Assembly (NCBI GenBank): GCA_036257535.1
Contig: DATAFJ010000049.1
Coordinates: 1 to 24,816, forward strand
DNA length: 24,816 nucleotides
Direction: 5' to 3'
From: DATAEE01 sp036257535
GTDB lineage: Bacteria; Acidobacteriota; Vicinamibacteria; Vicinamibacterales; 2-12-FULL-66-21
A program made the position numbers and the translations under genes. The notes beneath the pieces are model-generated. The model had not been told where the DNA came from and did not search any database. It was given only the letters and a program-made list of their open reading frames with translations. Position 1 is the first letter of the stretch; each line of letters opens with the position of its first letter. Positions 7,866 through 15,823 of the stretch are shown here, one piece after another.

Positions 7866-10565
7866 CTAGCTCGCCGTCTTCGATCTGAGGCGCTTGATCC
7901 CGCGCTGGATCCGCTCCGCCAGCTCGCGCTCGGTCTGAAGCGCCTTCAGCGTCGCCTGCGCTTCGCGGACCATCTCGGTCAGCCTCGACAAGTCGGCCAT
8001 CACGTGGTCCAGAACCGCCTTCTGCTCACCGAGCGCCTCCATGTTGAGTTCAACGTCCTCGAGCATGTTGACGATGGCGTTCGTCTTGAGCTGCACCTCG
8101 CCGACGAGGCCCTTGCGCGAGTTGATCTCCTGCAGCCGCGCCTCGGTGGCGTCGATTCCCGCGATTACCTCGTCGACGCGCGACTTGAGCGCGTTGACGT
8201 CACCCCGATGCTCCTCGACATACTGCAGGTCCGCCTTGCTGCGGGCGCTGAGCTCGTGAATGGCGTCGACTTCCTGCTTCACGGCGTCGACGACCGCCGC
8301 GCGCGCCGACAGCGCCTGCGTCTTCCGCTCCACGTCGTCGGACAGCTGCCTGAGCTCCCCGAGGCGCGCTTCGAATGAGGTGATCCGCTTTTCCGCGAAG
8401 GCCATCTGCGAGCGCCGCTGCTCGAGCTGCTTGAGCGCCGCCTCGAGCCGCGCGAGCTGATCGTCGGCCGCTTCGACCTGCGCCGCAACCTCGCGCTGGC
8501 GCGACTGCGAGCGCGCGAGCTCTTCGACGAGCTCTCCTTTCGTGGCCGTCGCGCGTCCGAGATCGTCGATGAGGCGCTGCAGTTGCGACTGGCGATCGGC
8601 CGTCTCCGTCGACAGGGTGCGACCCGCGGCGACGAGCTCGCTCAGCCGCCACTCCTGGTCCGCGATCTCTGCCTCTTCCCTCCTGGCAACGCCATAGTTC
8701 TCGCGGAGCTCGTCGATCCCCTTCCGCAGCCGTGCCTGTTCCTCTCTGAGCGGCAGCAGCTTCTCCTGCGACGCCATGAGCGACGCGAGCTTTTCCTGGG
8801 CGTCCGCGACCTGAACACCGACCGCATCGCAGAGATTCTTGAGCGACTCGGCTTCGGCGCGCCGTTTGAGCTGATCGTCCAGCCGTCGATCCACGTCCAC
8901 TGCAAGGCTGCTCAAGGCATTCAAACGCTCTTCAATCCGCCCGACCAGCTGCTGTCGCGCCTCGAGCCGGGCAGTCTGCCCGTCGAGATCACCCGTCATC
9001 GACGTCAGGCTGGCGGTCTTTTCGATCGCTTCGTCCACAGCCTTCAGCCTCTCGACGATCGCGTTGACCTTGGCTTCCAGGTCGGGAACGCCGGTTCCGA
9101 ACGTCGTCAAACGTTCGGCGGCGCGCTCGAGCGCGGTGCGGTCGGCTGACAGGCGTTCGGCGAGCTGCGCCGCCGCCGCCTGGTTCTTGTGCAGATCCTG
9201 AATCTCGTTGCGAAGCGCGGTGATGTCGTTGCGGCTCTGGCCCAGGGTGTCGAGCTGGCGCGCGGTCTTCTCGGACAGCTGGTCGACGTTCGTCAGGCTG
9301 TCTTTGAGCGCGTCGAGCGCAGCCTGTTTCTGCTGAAGGTCGGCAGCCTCTCCATCGAGGCGTTGCAGCTCTCTGGCGAGAACGTCGACGCGCTGGCCTG
9401 CGGCGGCGAGCTCCTTTTCGCGCGCCGCGAGCGCCTCGATAGCCTTTTCAGCGCCAGCGACCGACGAATGCAGCGCCGTTACCCGCTGGTCGAAGGCGTC
9501 GAGCTCCTTGCGCTCAACGGACATCCGTTCGAGGTAGCCGCGGATGAACGTGCCCAGCGAGGTCCGATCGCGTTCGAGGCGGGCGACGTCGAGGGCGAAG
9601 ACTTCTTTCGCTTTGAGGGCGTTTTCCAGCTCCGCTGAGGATTCCCGCGCCACTTTCTCGATCCGGTCGATGATCTCCTCGGTCCGGGCCGCCTGCTTCG
9701 CCCCCTCGTCCAGCTTTCCGATCTGGACCTCCATGTTCCAGACCATTTCGTTCAGGCGGTTCGACTCGACGACGGCGTGCTCGACGGTGACTTTCTGCTG
9801 CTCGAGAGCCTTAACCTTCTGCGACACGTGCTCGGACAGCGCGTTGAGCGCCGTCATGCGCTCTCCGACGGTCCGGCTCATCTCCTGCAGCGCCGCCAGT
9901 CCCGCGAGCTTGCGTTCGACCTCTTTGACCGACTCCGTGATGCCGGTCGCCTCGTCTCGCGACTGTCGCGTCAGGTCGTGCAGTTTCGTGTAGTCCTGAT
10001 CGAGCTGTCCGGATGCCGCGCGCAGCCGTTCGACGTCGGCGCCGAGGCTCCCTGCCTGGCCGGCCGCGTCCTTCATCTCGCCGACCGCCTGCCGGAGCTC
10101 GTCGCGCAGCCCATCGAGCTGCTCCTGCTCCTTCTTCAGGGCCTCGAGGCTGGAGCGCGTCTGAATCGACAGCGAGGACAGGTGCTGTATCTCTTTGCGG
10201 TGGCGCTGCAGCTCGCCGTCTGGTGCGACCAGCGCCTGCGCCTCACGCTGGGCGCCGTCGACGGTCTCACCGAGCGACTTGATCTTTCCGCCGAGGGCAT
10301 CGACCTCGGCGACTCGTTCGTCGAGTTGAGCGATCCGCCCGGAGATCTCGTCGATCCGGGCCTGGACCGCTGTGGCCTTCTCGTCCACCTGCTGCAGCGA
10401 TTTCGACGCCTGCGACAGCCTGGTCGCCTGCAGCTGAATCTGCGACAGCATCGTGCTGAGCGCGCCCCGTTCCTCGCGCGCCGTGCCGATGAGCGTCCCG
10501 AGCTCGTCGGCCTGCTCGCGGGCGGGCTTGCTCCCTGTTCCAAGCTTCTTGAGTGAGTCCAGCAT
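7866..10565 (-). CDS. Large coiled-coil protein of unknown function (899 aa)
   Basis: I do not recognise a named family. The product is almost entirely heptad-like alpha-helical sequence, rich in E, K, R, Q, A and L from residue 20 to the end. It has only four prolines (14, 115, 494, 605) and one cysteine (579), and no signal peptide, membrane helix, Walker motif or hinge domain, so it is not a complete SMC or MukB protein. A segment near 253-285 (QK...H...RLNEMV) is echoed near 843-875 (QK...H...RLTEMV), suggesting an internal repeat. The ATG at 10565 has a GGGGAG about six bases upstream. The gene is bracketed by inverted-repeat elements and lies downstream of pgsA on the same strand. A cytoplasmic scaffold or filament is a guess from composition only. 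Confidence 0.88.
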   Translation of the reverse strand: MLDSLKKLGTGSKPAREQADELGTLIGTAREERGALSTMLSQIQLQATRLSQASKSLQQVDEKATAVQARIDEISGRIAQLDERVAEVDALGGKIKSLGETVDGAQREAQALVAPDGELQRHRKEIQHLSSLSIQTRSSLEALKKEQEQLDGLRDELRQAVGEMKDAAGQAGSLGADVERLRAASGQLDQDYTKLHDLTRQSRDEATGITESVKEVERKLAGLAALQEMSRTVGERMTALNALSEHVSQKVKALEQQKVTVEHAVVESNRLNEMVWNMEVQIGKLDEGAKQAARTEEIIDRIEKVARESSAELENALKAKEVFALDVARLERDRTSLGTFIRGYLERMSVERKELDAFDQRVTALHSSVAGAEKAIEALAAREKELAAAGQRVDVLARELQRLDGEAADLQQKQAALDALKDSLTNVDQLSEKTARQLDTLGQSRNDITALRNEIQDLHKNQAAAAQLAERLSADRTALERAAERLTTFGTGVPDLEAKVNAIVERLKAVDEAIEKTASLTSMTGDLDGQTARLEARQQLVGRIEERLNALSSLAVDVDRRLDDQLKRRAEAESLKNLCDAVGVQVADAQEKLASLMASQEKLLPLREEQARLRKGIDELRENYGVARREEAEIADQEWRLSELVAAGRTLSTETADRQSQLQRLIDDLGRATATKGELVEELARSQSRQREVAAQVEAADDQLARLEAALKQLEQRRSQMAFAEKRITSFEARLGELRQLSDDVERKTQALSARAAVVDAVKQEVDAIHELSARSKADLQYVEEHRGDVNALKSRVDEVIAGIDATEARLQEINSRKGLVGEVQLKTNAIVNMLEDVELNMEALGEQKAVLDHVMADLSRLTEMVREAQATLKALQTERELAERIQRGIKRLRSKTAS

Positions 10566-10584
10566 GATGCTCCCCTGCCGGGCA

Positions 10585-10662
10585 GAAAAAGGGGACAGTC
10601 ACCTTTTTCCTCTTTCGCCGCCGTTTCTGCCCAGTTGGAAAAAGGTGACTGTCCCCTTTTTC
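10585..10662. repeat. Inverted pair of 25-bp quasi-palindromic arms (BIME/REP-like), copy 2
   Basis: Arms 10585-10609 and 10638-10662 are perfect reverse complements of each other and identical to the arms of the copy at 7776-7844. The 28-bp spacer is unrelated to the 19-bp spacer of the first copy. It occupies most of the 104-bp gap between the pgsA stop (8 bp away) and the coiled-coil start (20 bp away). It therefore lies in the leader of the coiled-coil mRNA if the two are co-transcribed, where it could terminate, attenuate or process the transcript. Confidence 0.9.
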
Positions 10663-10669
10663 TTTTCGG

Positions 10670-11227
10670 TCAGTGCGACCCCAGGGATGAGGCCCCGCGG
10701 ACTGCATAATGCACGCCCGAGACGAGCGTGATTGCGAGGGAGCCGTAGACGAGCGCTGTCACGAGGGGGGACGGGCGCCCTAAGTAGTTGAACGTCAGCA
10801 TGGTGACGCCCGTGATGAGGTAGATCGCCGTCGCAGCCTTGCCCCAGACCGATGGATGAAACGTACGGCGGCCGACGGCCAGGTTCACGATGGCGACGGT
10901 GAGGACGATCGCGACGTCGCGGCTGATGATCAAAATTGTCAGCCAGAGCGGGAAGCGATTCGGATACCCCAGATCGGGCAGGGTGAGCACGATGAACATG
11001 GTGACGAGCAGCAGCTTGTCGGCCATGGGGTCGAGCCACGCGCCGAGCGTCGTCTTCTGCCCCGTTCGCCGCGCGATCAGGCCGTCGAGCGCGTCGGTCG
11101 CGCCGGCTGCAAGGAACGTCAAGAGCGCCCACCCGGGATAGCCGTAGACAAGGCAGATCACGAACGCGGGGATCAAGAGAACGCGGAGCAGGGTCAGCTG
11201 GTTTGCCGCGGTCAACGAGCCGGTCAC
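10670..11227 (-). CDS. pgsA: CDP-diacylglycerol--glycerol-3-phosphate 3-phosphatidyltransferase
   Basis: Integral membrane CDP-alcohol phosphatidyltransferase, 185 aa, making phosphatidylglycerophosphate for PG and cardiolipin. The complete family signature is present at residues 45-70: D45-x2-D48-G49-x2-A52-R53-x8-G62-x3-D66-x3-D70. The N-terminal NQLTLLRVLLIPAFV is typical of PgsA, and several hydrophobic helices follow. I chose the GTG at 11227 because it forms a GTGA 4-bp overlap with the upstream lipoprotein stop and starts just before the conserved N-terminus. The same frame upstream, to 11419, lies inside the lipoprotein gene and is rejected. Other CDP-alcohol transferases are possible, but length and N-terminus favour PgsA. 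Confidence 0.9.
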   Translation of the reverse strand: MTGSLTAANQLTLLRVLLIPAFVICLVYGYPGWALLTFLAAGATDALDGLIARRTGQKTTLGAWLDPMADKLLLVTMFIVLTLPDLGYPNRFPLWLTILIISRDVAIVLTVAIVNLAVGRRTFHPSVWGKAATAIYLITGVTMLTFNYLGRPSPLVTALVYGSLAITLVSGVHYAVRGASSLGSH

Positions 11228-12624
11228 GGCTTGCGCGTCCAGAGCGCTCTGAGGCGCTCGATCGCCGACGCCGCCTCGGCGCCGGTGACGGGGCGGGCCG
11301 GCTGAAAGGTCTCTCCTTCCAGGGGCGCAAGTGTGTCGGCCGCCACGGCAAGTGCGGCGGCCGGATAGCTCGCATGCCCGGGACCAAGATCCTGGAAGCG
11401 AGGCTGGGCCTCGCGCCACTTGCGGCCGTCATCGGGATGGCGGACCGCGACGACCTCGATCGCCCGTGCGAGCGTCTCGGCAAAGTCGCCCCGTCGAACC
11501 TCCGCGGCCGGCTGAAATGTGTGGTTCGGGTATACCTCCATGATTCCGGCACGCGCGACGCCGAGGATCCAGGCAGCCGCCCAGTGCCCGCGCGTGTCCG
11601 TAATCACGTCCGGCGCCCGCCGGCCGGCGCTCGCGACGAGCTCACTGAGGCGGATGCCGATGAGCGCCGCGACGTCGCCTCGCGTGACGGTTTGTGATTG
11701 GCCGATCGCGTGAAAGGACGCCGGCAGCTTCGCCAGTTCGGCGCGCTCTCGCAGTCGCTCGATTCGACCGGTCAACTCGGCGCTCGGCTCGAGGGCGGCA
11801 GCCTGTTCGAGCGCCGAGATGGCAGCGTCGGCCTCGGCGCGTGCTTCGTGCACGTCGGCGAGCGTCACCAGCGCGCGCGCATCGCCAGAGTCGAGCTCGA
11901 CGGCCCGGCGCGCTGACGCCAGCGCTTCGTCGAGCCGGCCGGCGCGCTGTTCGACGGCCGCGAGCTCGCGATGAAGGAATGCGCTCTCCGGCGAGGCCTG
12001 AATCGCCTGGGCGTAGCGCTCGCGCGCCGACTCGAACCTGCCTGCGTCCGCCTCCTGGCGCGCGTTTGCGATTCGCTGTTCGACGACGCGCAGGCGGAGG
12101 ACGTCGATTCGCGGGCGCAGATCGGTCAGCGAGGCGTCCGCGTCGAGCGCGGCGGTGAAGCTCGCTAATGCCTCCTCTCCTTTGCCGGCTTCGAGGAGCG
12201 CCTCTCCGCGGCCGAGGAGCGCCGGCACATAGGTCGGATCCGAGGCGAGCGCGCGCGTAAACCGGTCGGCCGCGGTCTCGAGGTCCTTTCGTGCGAGCGC
12301 CACGTACCCGAGACCCGCTTCCGCTGGATAGAAGTCGGGCGCGGTCTTGAGAGAGGCGCCGAACCGGCGTTCTGCCTGCCTCAGATCTCCGGACTGGAGC
12401 GCGTTCCACGCGACGCGGTGTGAGGCCGCGGCTGCCGAGCCCTCGAACGCCTGCGGAACCGGGGGGAAGGCGAACGCGGGATAGCGAGGAACGGCTGGCG
12501 GCGGAATCGTTTTGGGCGCACAGGCAGGACCCGCACAAGCCGCAAGGGCAACCAGACAAAGCAGAAGCCTGGTTTGCCCTGCCCTCCGTACTTCGGTCTT
12601 CGTCCTTCGTCCTTCGAGGAACAA
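11224..12624 (-). CDS. TPR-repeat lipoprotein with C-terminal SLH-like domains
   Basis: Probable surface or envelope lipoprotein of about 466 aa. The N-terminus shows a basic stretch, a hydrophobic run and an LAAC lipobox (cysteine near residue 30), followed by a proline-rich linker. About six tetratricopeptide units follow (for example AERRFGASLKTAPDFYPAEA). The last 170 or so residues contain SLH-like modules, including GHWAAAWILGVARAGIMEVY then FQPAAEVRRGDFAETLARAI. SLH modules classically bind cell-wall polymers. The start is unsure: TTG 12624 and GTG 12636 both lie inside a heptamer repeat array, and the longer in-frame ATG would overlap hflX. The stop overlaps pgsA by four bases. Confidence 0.8.
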   Translation of the reverse strand: MFLEGRRTKTEVRRAGQTRLLLCLVALAACAGPACAPKTIPPPAVPRYPAFAFPPVPQAFEGSAAAASHRVAWNALQSGDLRQAERRFGASLKTAPDFYPAEAGLGYVALARKDLETAADRFTRALASDPTYVPALLGRGEALLEAGKGEEALASFTAALDADASLTDLRPRIDVLRLRVVEQRIANARQEADAGRFESARERYAQAIQASPESAFLHRELAAVEQRAGRLDEALASARRAVELDSGDARALVTLADVHEARAEADAAISALEQAAALEPSAELTGRIERLRERAELAKLPASFHAIGQSQTVTRGDVAALIGIRLSELVASAGRRAPDVITDTRGHWAAAWILGVARAGIMEVYPNHTFQPAAEVRRGDFAETLARAIEVVAVRHPDDGRKWREAQPRFQDLGPGHASYPAAALAVAADTLAPLEGETFQPARPVTGAEAASAIERLRALWTRKP

Positions 12625-12650
12625 TGAACGAGGCACGAGGAACGACGTGC
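12588..12650. repeat. Degenerate heptanucleotide tandem array (9 units)
   Basis: On the minus strand these 63 bases read as nine consecutive 7-mers, nearly all beginning with G. They include GTTCCTC (twice), GTGCCTC, GTTCATT and GAAGGAC (twice), then drift to GAAGACC and GAAGTAC. The array fills the gap between the hflX stop (12659) and the lipoprotein signal peptide, and it supplies the only plausible in-frame GTG/TTG start codons of the lipoprotein. Confidence 0.75.
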
Positions 12651-12658
12651 CAAGGAGC

Positions 12659-13921
12659 TTACGCACCGATTTGGCTGAGAAGGCGCCGGGGCACATCCGC
12701 TTCGAGCGAGATCCGGCCGTTGCGGGTAACGTGACGGAGGACATGCGCGTGCCGGTAGACGCTCGCGATCCGCTCGCGATCGCGGTCCGAGCTGGCGTCG
12801 AACTCGAGCGTGACGCGCGTGGTATCCAGCGCCAGCCGCGACGCGATCGCATCTACGAGCTGCTGCCGGCCGTCCCCGTTCAGCGCCGAGATGCAGAGAG
12901 CGGAAGCGTGCGACGTCTCCAGGCGGCGGACTTCGTGCTCGGAGAGCAGATCGCACTTGTTGAAGACGTCGAGGGTCGGCACGCCGGACGCTCCGACTTC
13001 TGCCAGGACGCGGTGGACCGCGTCCGTACGCCGGTTGCGGTCCGGGCTCGCCGCGTCGATCACGTGGACGAGCAGATCCGCGGCGGCGACCTCCTCGAGC
13101 GTCGCGCGAAACGCGGCCACGAGCGCATGCGGGAGTCGATCGATGAACCCGACCGTATCGGAGACCAGAAGCTGCCGGCTATCGGACAGACGGACACGCC
13201 GCACGAGCGGGTCGAGCGTGACGAACAGCGCATCAGAGGCGTGCGCGTGATCCCCGGTCAGCCGGTTGAACAGCGTCGTCTTGCCCGCGTTCGTATAGCC
13301 GACGAGCGCCACCGTGGGTACATCCGACTTGTGCCGGCGCTCACGGAGCTGTTCGCGCCTGCGGCGGACGACATCGATCTCACGTCCGAGGGTGCTGATG
13401 CGATGGCGGATCCGGCGGCGGTCGGTCTCGAGCTTCGTTTCACCAGGTCCGCGGGTGCCGATGCCGCCGCCCAGCCGTGACAACGCCGCGCCGGAGCCGA
13501 CGAGGCGCGGCAACAGGTACTTCAGCTGCGCGAGCTCGACCTGCAGCTTGCCTTCGCGCGTCCTCGCGCGCCGTGAAAAAATGTCGAGGATGAGCTGCGT
13601 GCGGTCGATGACCTTGCGATCGAGCCGCGCTTCGAGGTTTCGCAGCTGCGCCGGCGAGAGCTCGTTATCGAAGATCACGAGGTCTGCGCCGGTTTCGGCG
13701 CAGCCCAGCGCGAGCATGTCAACCTTGCCGCTTCCGAGAAAGGTCGCGGGATCGGGCTTCGGACGTTCCTGAAGCACGCGCAGGACGACTGTTGCCCCGG
13801 CCGCTTCCGCGAGGCCGGCGAGCTCGTCGAGCGCGTGATCGGGATCGATGCTTCCGAGTGAGCGGCTCGTCAGCCCAACGAGCGCTGCTCGCTCCTGCGC
13901 CATCGTGCGCGAGGATTTCAT
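12659..13921 (-). CDS. hflX: GTPase HflX
   Basis: Ribosome-associated GTPase, 420 aa, which in characterised bacteria splits stalled or hibernating ribosomes under stress. The N-terminal HflX domain contains ATFLGSGKVDML and LVIFDNELSPAQ, then VIDRTQLILDIF and the linker GGGIGTRGPGETKLE. The G domain has the P-loop GYTNAGKTT at 208-216, DTVGFI at 255-260, NKCD at 321-324 and SAL near 345. I chose the ATG at 13921 because it overlaps the upstream sua5 stop by four bases (ATGA). The frame runs nine codons further, but those lie within sua5. Pairing with a tRNA-modification gene fits a translation-linked unit. Confidence 0.95.
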   Translation of the reverse strand: MKSSRTMAQERAALVGLTSRSLGSIDPDHALDELAGLAEAAGATVVLRVLQERPKPDPATFLGSGKVDMLALGCAETGADLVIFDNELSPAQLRNLEARLDRKVIDRTQLILDIFSRRARTREGKLQVELAQLKYLLPRLVGSGAALSRLGGGIGTRGPGETKLETDRRRIRHRISTLGREIDVVRRRREQLRERRHKSDVPTVALVGYTNAGKTTLFNRLTGDHAHASDALFVTLDPLVRRVRLSDSRQLLVSDTVGFIDRLPHALVAAFRATLEEVAAADLLVHVIDAASPDRNRRTDAVHRVLAEVGASGVPTLDVFNKCDLLSEHEVRRLETSHASALCISALNGDGRQQLVDAIASRLALDTTRVTLEFDASSDRDRERIASVYRHAHVLRHVTRNGRISLEADVPRRLLSQIGA

Positions 13922-14550
13922 TTCAGCGATTCTAGCACCGCCGCCCACGGGATCGCGCCGTCGCGCAACAGCCGCGGCGTCTCGTCGCGAACGTCGACAA
14001 CCGTCGACGGCAGACCACCGCGAATCGGACCAGCGTCGACCACGACATCGACATCGTCACCGAGCGACGCGATGACCGCTGCCGCATCCATGGCCGGAGG
14101 CTGACCCGATCTGTTCGCACTGGTCGCCGTCAGCGGCGCGCCGAACCTCCGCGCAAGGGCCCGCGTCACGGGATGAGCGGGTACTCGAACCGCGACGCTG
14201 CCGTCGGCGGCCCGCACGCCGGTCGCGAGATCGCTGCGGGCGTTGATGACGAGCGTGAGCGGGCCGGGCCAGAAGCGCAGAGCCAGCTGCTGACCCAGAG
14301 GTGTGAGCCGGCCTACGCGCGTGAGGACCTGACTGAGGTCCGCCGCCACGAGCGGAAGGGCCATCGACGCATCCCGCCCCTTCAGCTCGAACAGCCTGGC
14401 GACTGCGCAATCGTCCTGCGGGTTGACGGCGAGGCCGTAGAGCGTGTCGGTCGGAATGCCGAGGATCCCGCCGCCCGCTAGCAGCGCGGCAAGCCGCTCG
14501 ATCGCGGCTGGATCGGGACGCTCGGCATCGATGCTGACGACGGAAGGCAC
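13918..14550 (-). CDS. L-threonylcarbamoyladenylate synthase (Sua5/YrdC/YwlC family)
   Basis: About 210 aa, matching the YrdC-like domain without a Sua5 C-terminal domain. It makes threonylcarbamoyl-AMP from threonine, bicarbonate and ATP, the first step of t6A37 formation on ANN-decoding tRNAs. Motifs seen: GILGIPTDTLYGLAV, LFELKGRD, LRFWPGPLTLVI, VAVRVPAHPVTRAL and the nucleotide-site TATSANRSG. The GTG at 14550 starts just before the first conserved strand. An ATG at 14622 would add 24 residues and overlap the MFS gene by 35 bp. The GTG is preferred but lacks a strong ribosome binding site. The stop overlaps hflX by four bases. Confidence 0.92.
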   Translation of the reverse strand: MPSVVSIDAERPDPAAIERLAALLAGGGILGIPTDTLYGLAVNPQDDCAVARLFELKGRDASMALPLVAADLSQVLTRVGRLTPLGQQLALRFWPGPLTLVINARSDLATGVRAADGSVAVRVPAHPVTRALARRFGAPLTATSANRSGQPPAMDAAAVIASLGDDVDVVVDAGPIRGGLPSTVVDVRDETPRLLRDGAIPWAAVLESLK

Positions 14551-14587
14551 CTGTCTGATTATGACGAACCCTGGACGAACTTCACCT

Positions 14588-15823
14588 TTACCCGTGGTCG
14601 ACAGTGGGCGCGGGAGCGCCATGCGCGCTGGGCGAGTCCATCATCACGCGCCTCACGAGGATCGCGACGACTACGAGCGCAACCGTGTCGACGATGAAGA
14701 CCGCTCTGATGCTCGTGGCGCCCAGCAGCCCGCTTGCAACAGGGCTGATCGCGAGGCCCGCGAGCGATGCCGTCGTGAGCACGCCGAAACCGGCGCCGCT
14801 CGCTCCGCTCGGAATGACGCTTCCCGCGGTCGCGTAGGCGCAGGTCATGGCCGCCCCGACCGCGGCGCCAAAGAACGGCGTCGCCGCAAACAGCGGCCAC
14901 ACGTTGGAGGAACTGGCGTACACGAGCGCCGACGCCGCCGCGACGGCAGCCGTCAGCGTCAATACCTTGCGCGGCCGCATCCGGCGGAGCATCCGCGCCG
15001 ACAGCTGATTGCCCAGCGCCCCCGCACCGGCAGAGAGTGAAAACAACAGGCCTGCGATGAGTGCAACCCGCGCCGGCGTCAGCCCGGGATCAAGCTGTGC
15101 CACGAACAGCGGCAGGATGGGACCCGTGCTGCGATCGACGAGCTGCACCACGAAGATGACCCCCATGAGAAGCAGGAAATTCTCGAACGCGAGGATGTCG
15201 CGGAACGTGACGCGTCCCGACGGCCGCGTCCTGCGCACGACCGCCGGTTGTTCTTGATAGAGCACGAACACGAGGATCAGCGCAGCGGCATAGAACCCCG
15301 CCGTTACGAGAAACGCGTGGCGCAGGCCGACGAGGCTCGCGACGATCCCGCCGATGACCGGACCGAGCGCCGGACCAAGCCGTTGAGCCATCTGAACGGT
15401 GCCGATCGCCTGCGCCATCTTGCTGGCCGGCGCCGATTCGGCCGCCATCGCAACCGCCAGCGATCCGTAGCCCGCGAAGAGCCCCTGGACCACTCGCAAG
15501 GCGAACACCTGCCACGGGGCGTGCACGTAGGCCATCAGGGTCATGATGATCACGAAGCTGACGATCGATCGCTCGATCATGATCTTGCGGCCGAAGCGGT
15601 CCGCCAGGCGGCCCCAGAGCGGTGCCAGCAGCGCCGTGAGCCCGGGCGTGACGCCGAGCGACAGGCCGGACCACATGGCGATCTCGCCTACGTCCGTAAC
15701 GCCGAGCTGCCGGAAGTAGAGCGGAAGGAATGGCATCACCAGCGTGAAGCCGGTGAACCCGATGAACGTGGCGGCGGCGGCGGCGAAGACGTTCCGCCGC
15801 CACGAGGCACTGTGCGGACTCAG
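14588..15823 (-). CDS. MFS multidrug-type transporter (likely CTG start)
   Basis: Twelve-helix major facilitator, about 411 aa, of the DHA/multidrug type. After TM2 comes the MFS motif A equivalent GRLADRFGRK, and the helix-4 region reads ALRVVQGLFAGYGS. The substrate is unknown. The first ordinary start codons in frame (GTG 15739, ATG 15736) would delete most of TM1. Translating upstream gives SWRRNVFAAAAATF then IGFTGFTL, a convincing first helix. The only reasonable start before it is CTG at 15823-15821, which forms CTGA with the glpX stop and copies the 4-bp overlaps elsewhere in the cluster. ATT at 15826 is an alternative. Confidence 0.88.
   Translation of the reverse strand: MSPHSASWRRNVFAAAAATFIGFTGFTLVMPFLPLYFRQLGVTDVGEIAMWSGLSLGVTPGLTALLAPLWGRLADRFGRKIMIERSIVSFVIIMTLMAYVHAPWQVFALRVVQGLFAGYGSLAVAMAAESAPASKMAQAIGTVQMAQRLGPALGPVIGGIVASLVGLRHAFLVTAGFYAAALILVFVLYQEQPAVVRRTRPSGRVTFRDILAFENFLLLMGVIFVVQLVDRSTGPILPLFVAQLDPGLTPARVALIAGLLFSLSAGAGALGNQLSARMLRRMRPRKVLTLTAAVAAASALVYASSSNVWPLFAATPFFGAAVGAAMTCAYATAGSVIPSGASGAGFGVLTTASLAGLAISPVASGLLGATSIRAVFIVDTVALVVVAILVRRVMMDSPSAHGAPAPTVDHG

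Noticed and set aside
7827..10556. Several long plus-strand open frames opposite the coiled-coil gene (for example 7827-8378, 8583-9149, 9777-10556)
   Set aside because: They are antisense shadows of one continuous 899-codon frame in high-GC DNA; they are fragmented and show no domain.
7776..10662. Composite transposon or integron cassette defined by the two inverted-repeat elements
   Set aside because: No transposase or integrase lies inside, the arms are themselves paired palindromes rather than terminal repeats, and no target-site duplication is visible.
12512..13480. Plus-strand 322-codon open frame across hflX and the lipoprotein start
   Set aside because: It is antisense to HflX, whose motifs are complete on the minus strand; the composition is typical shadow.
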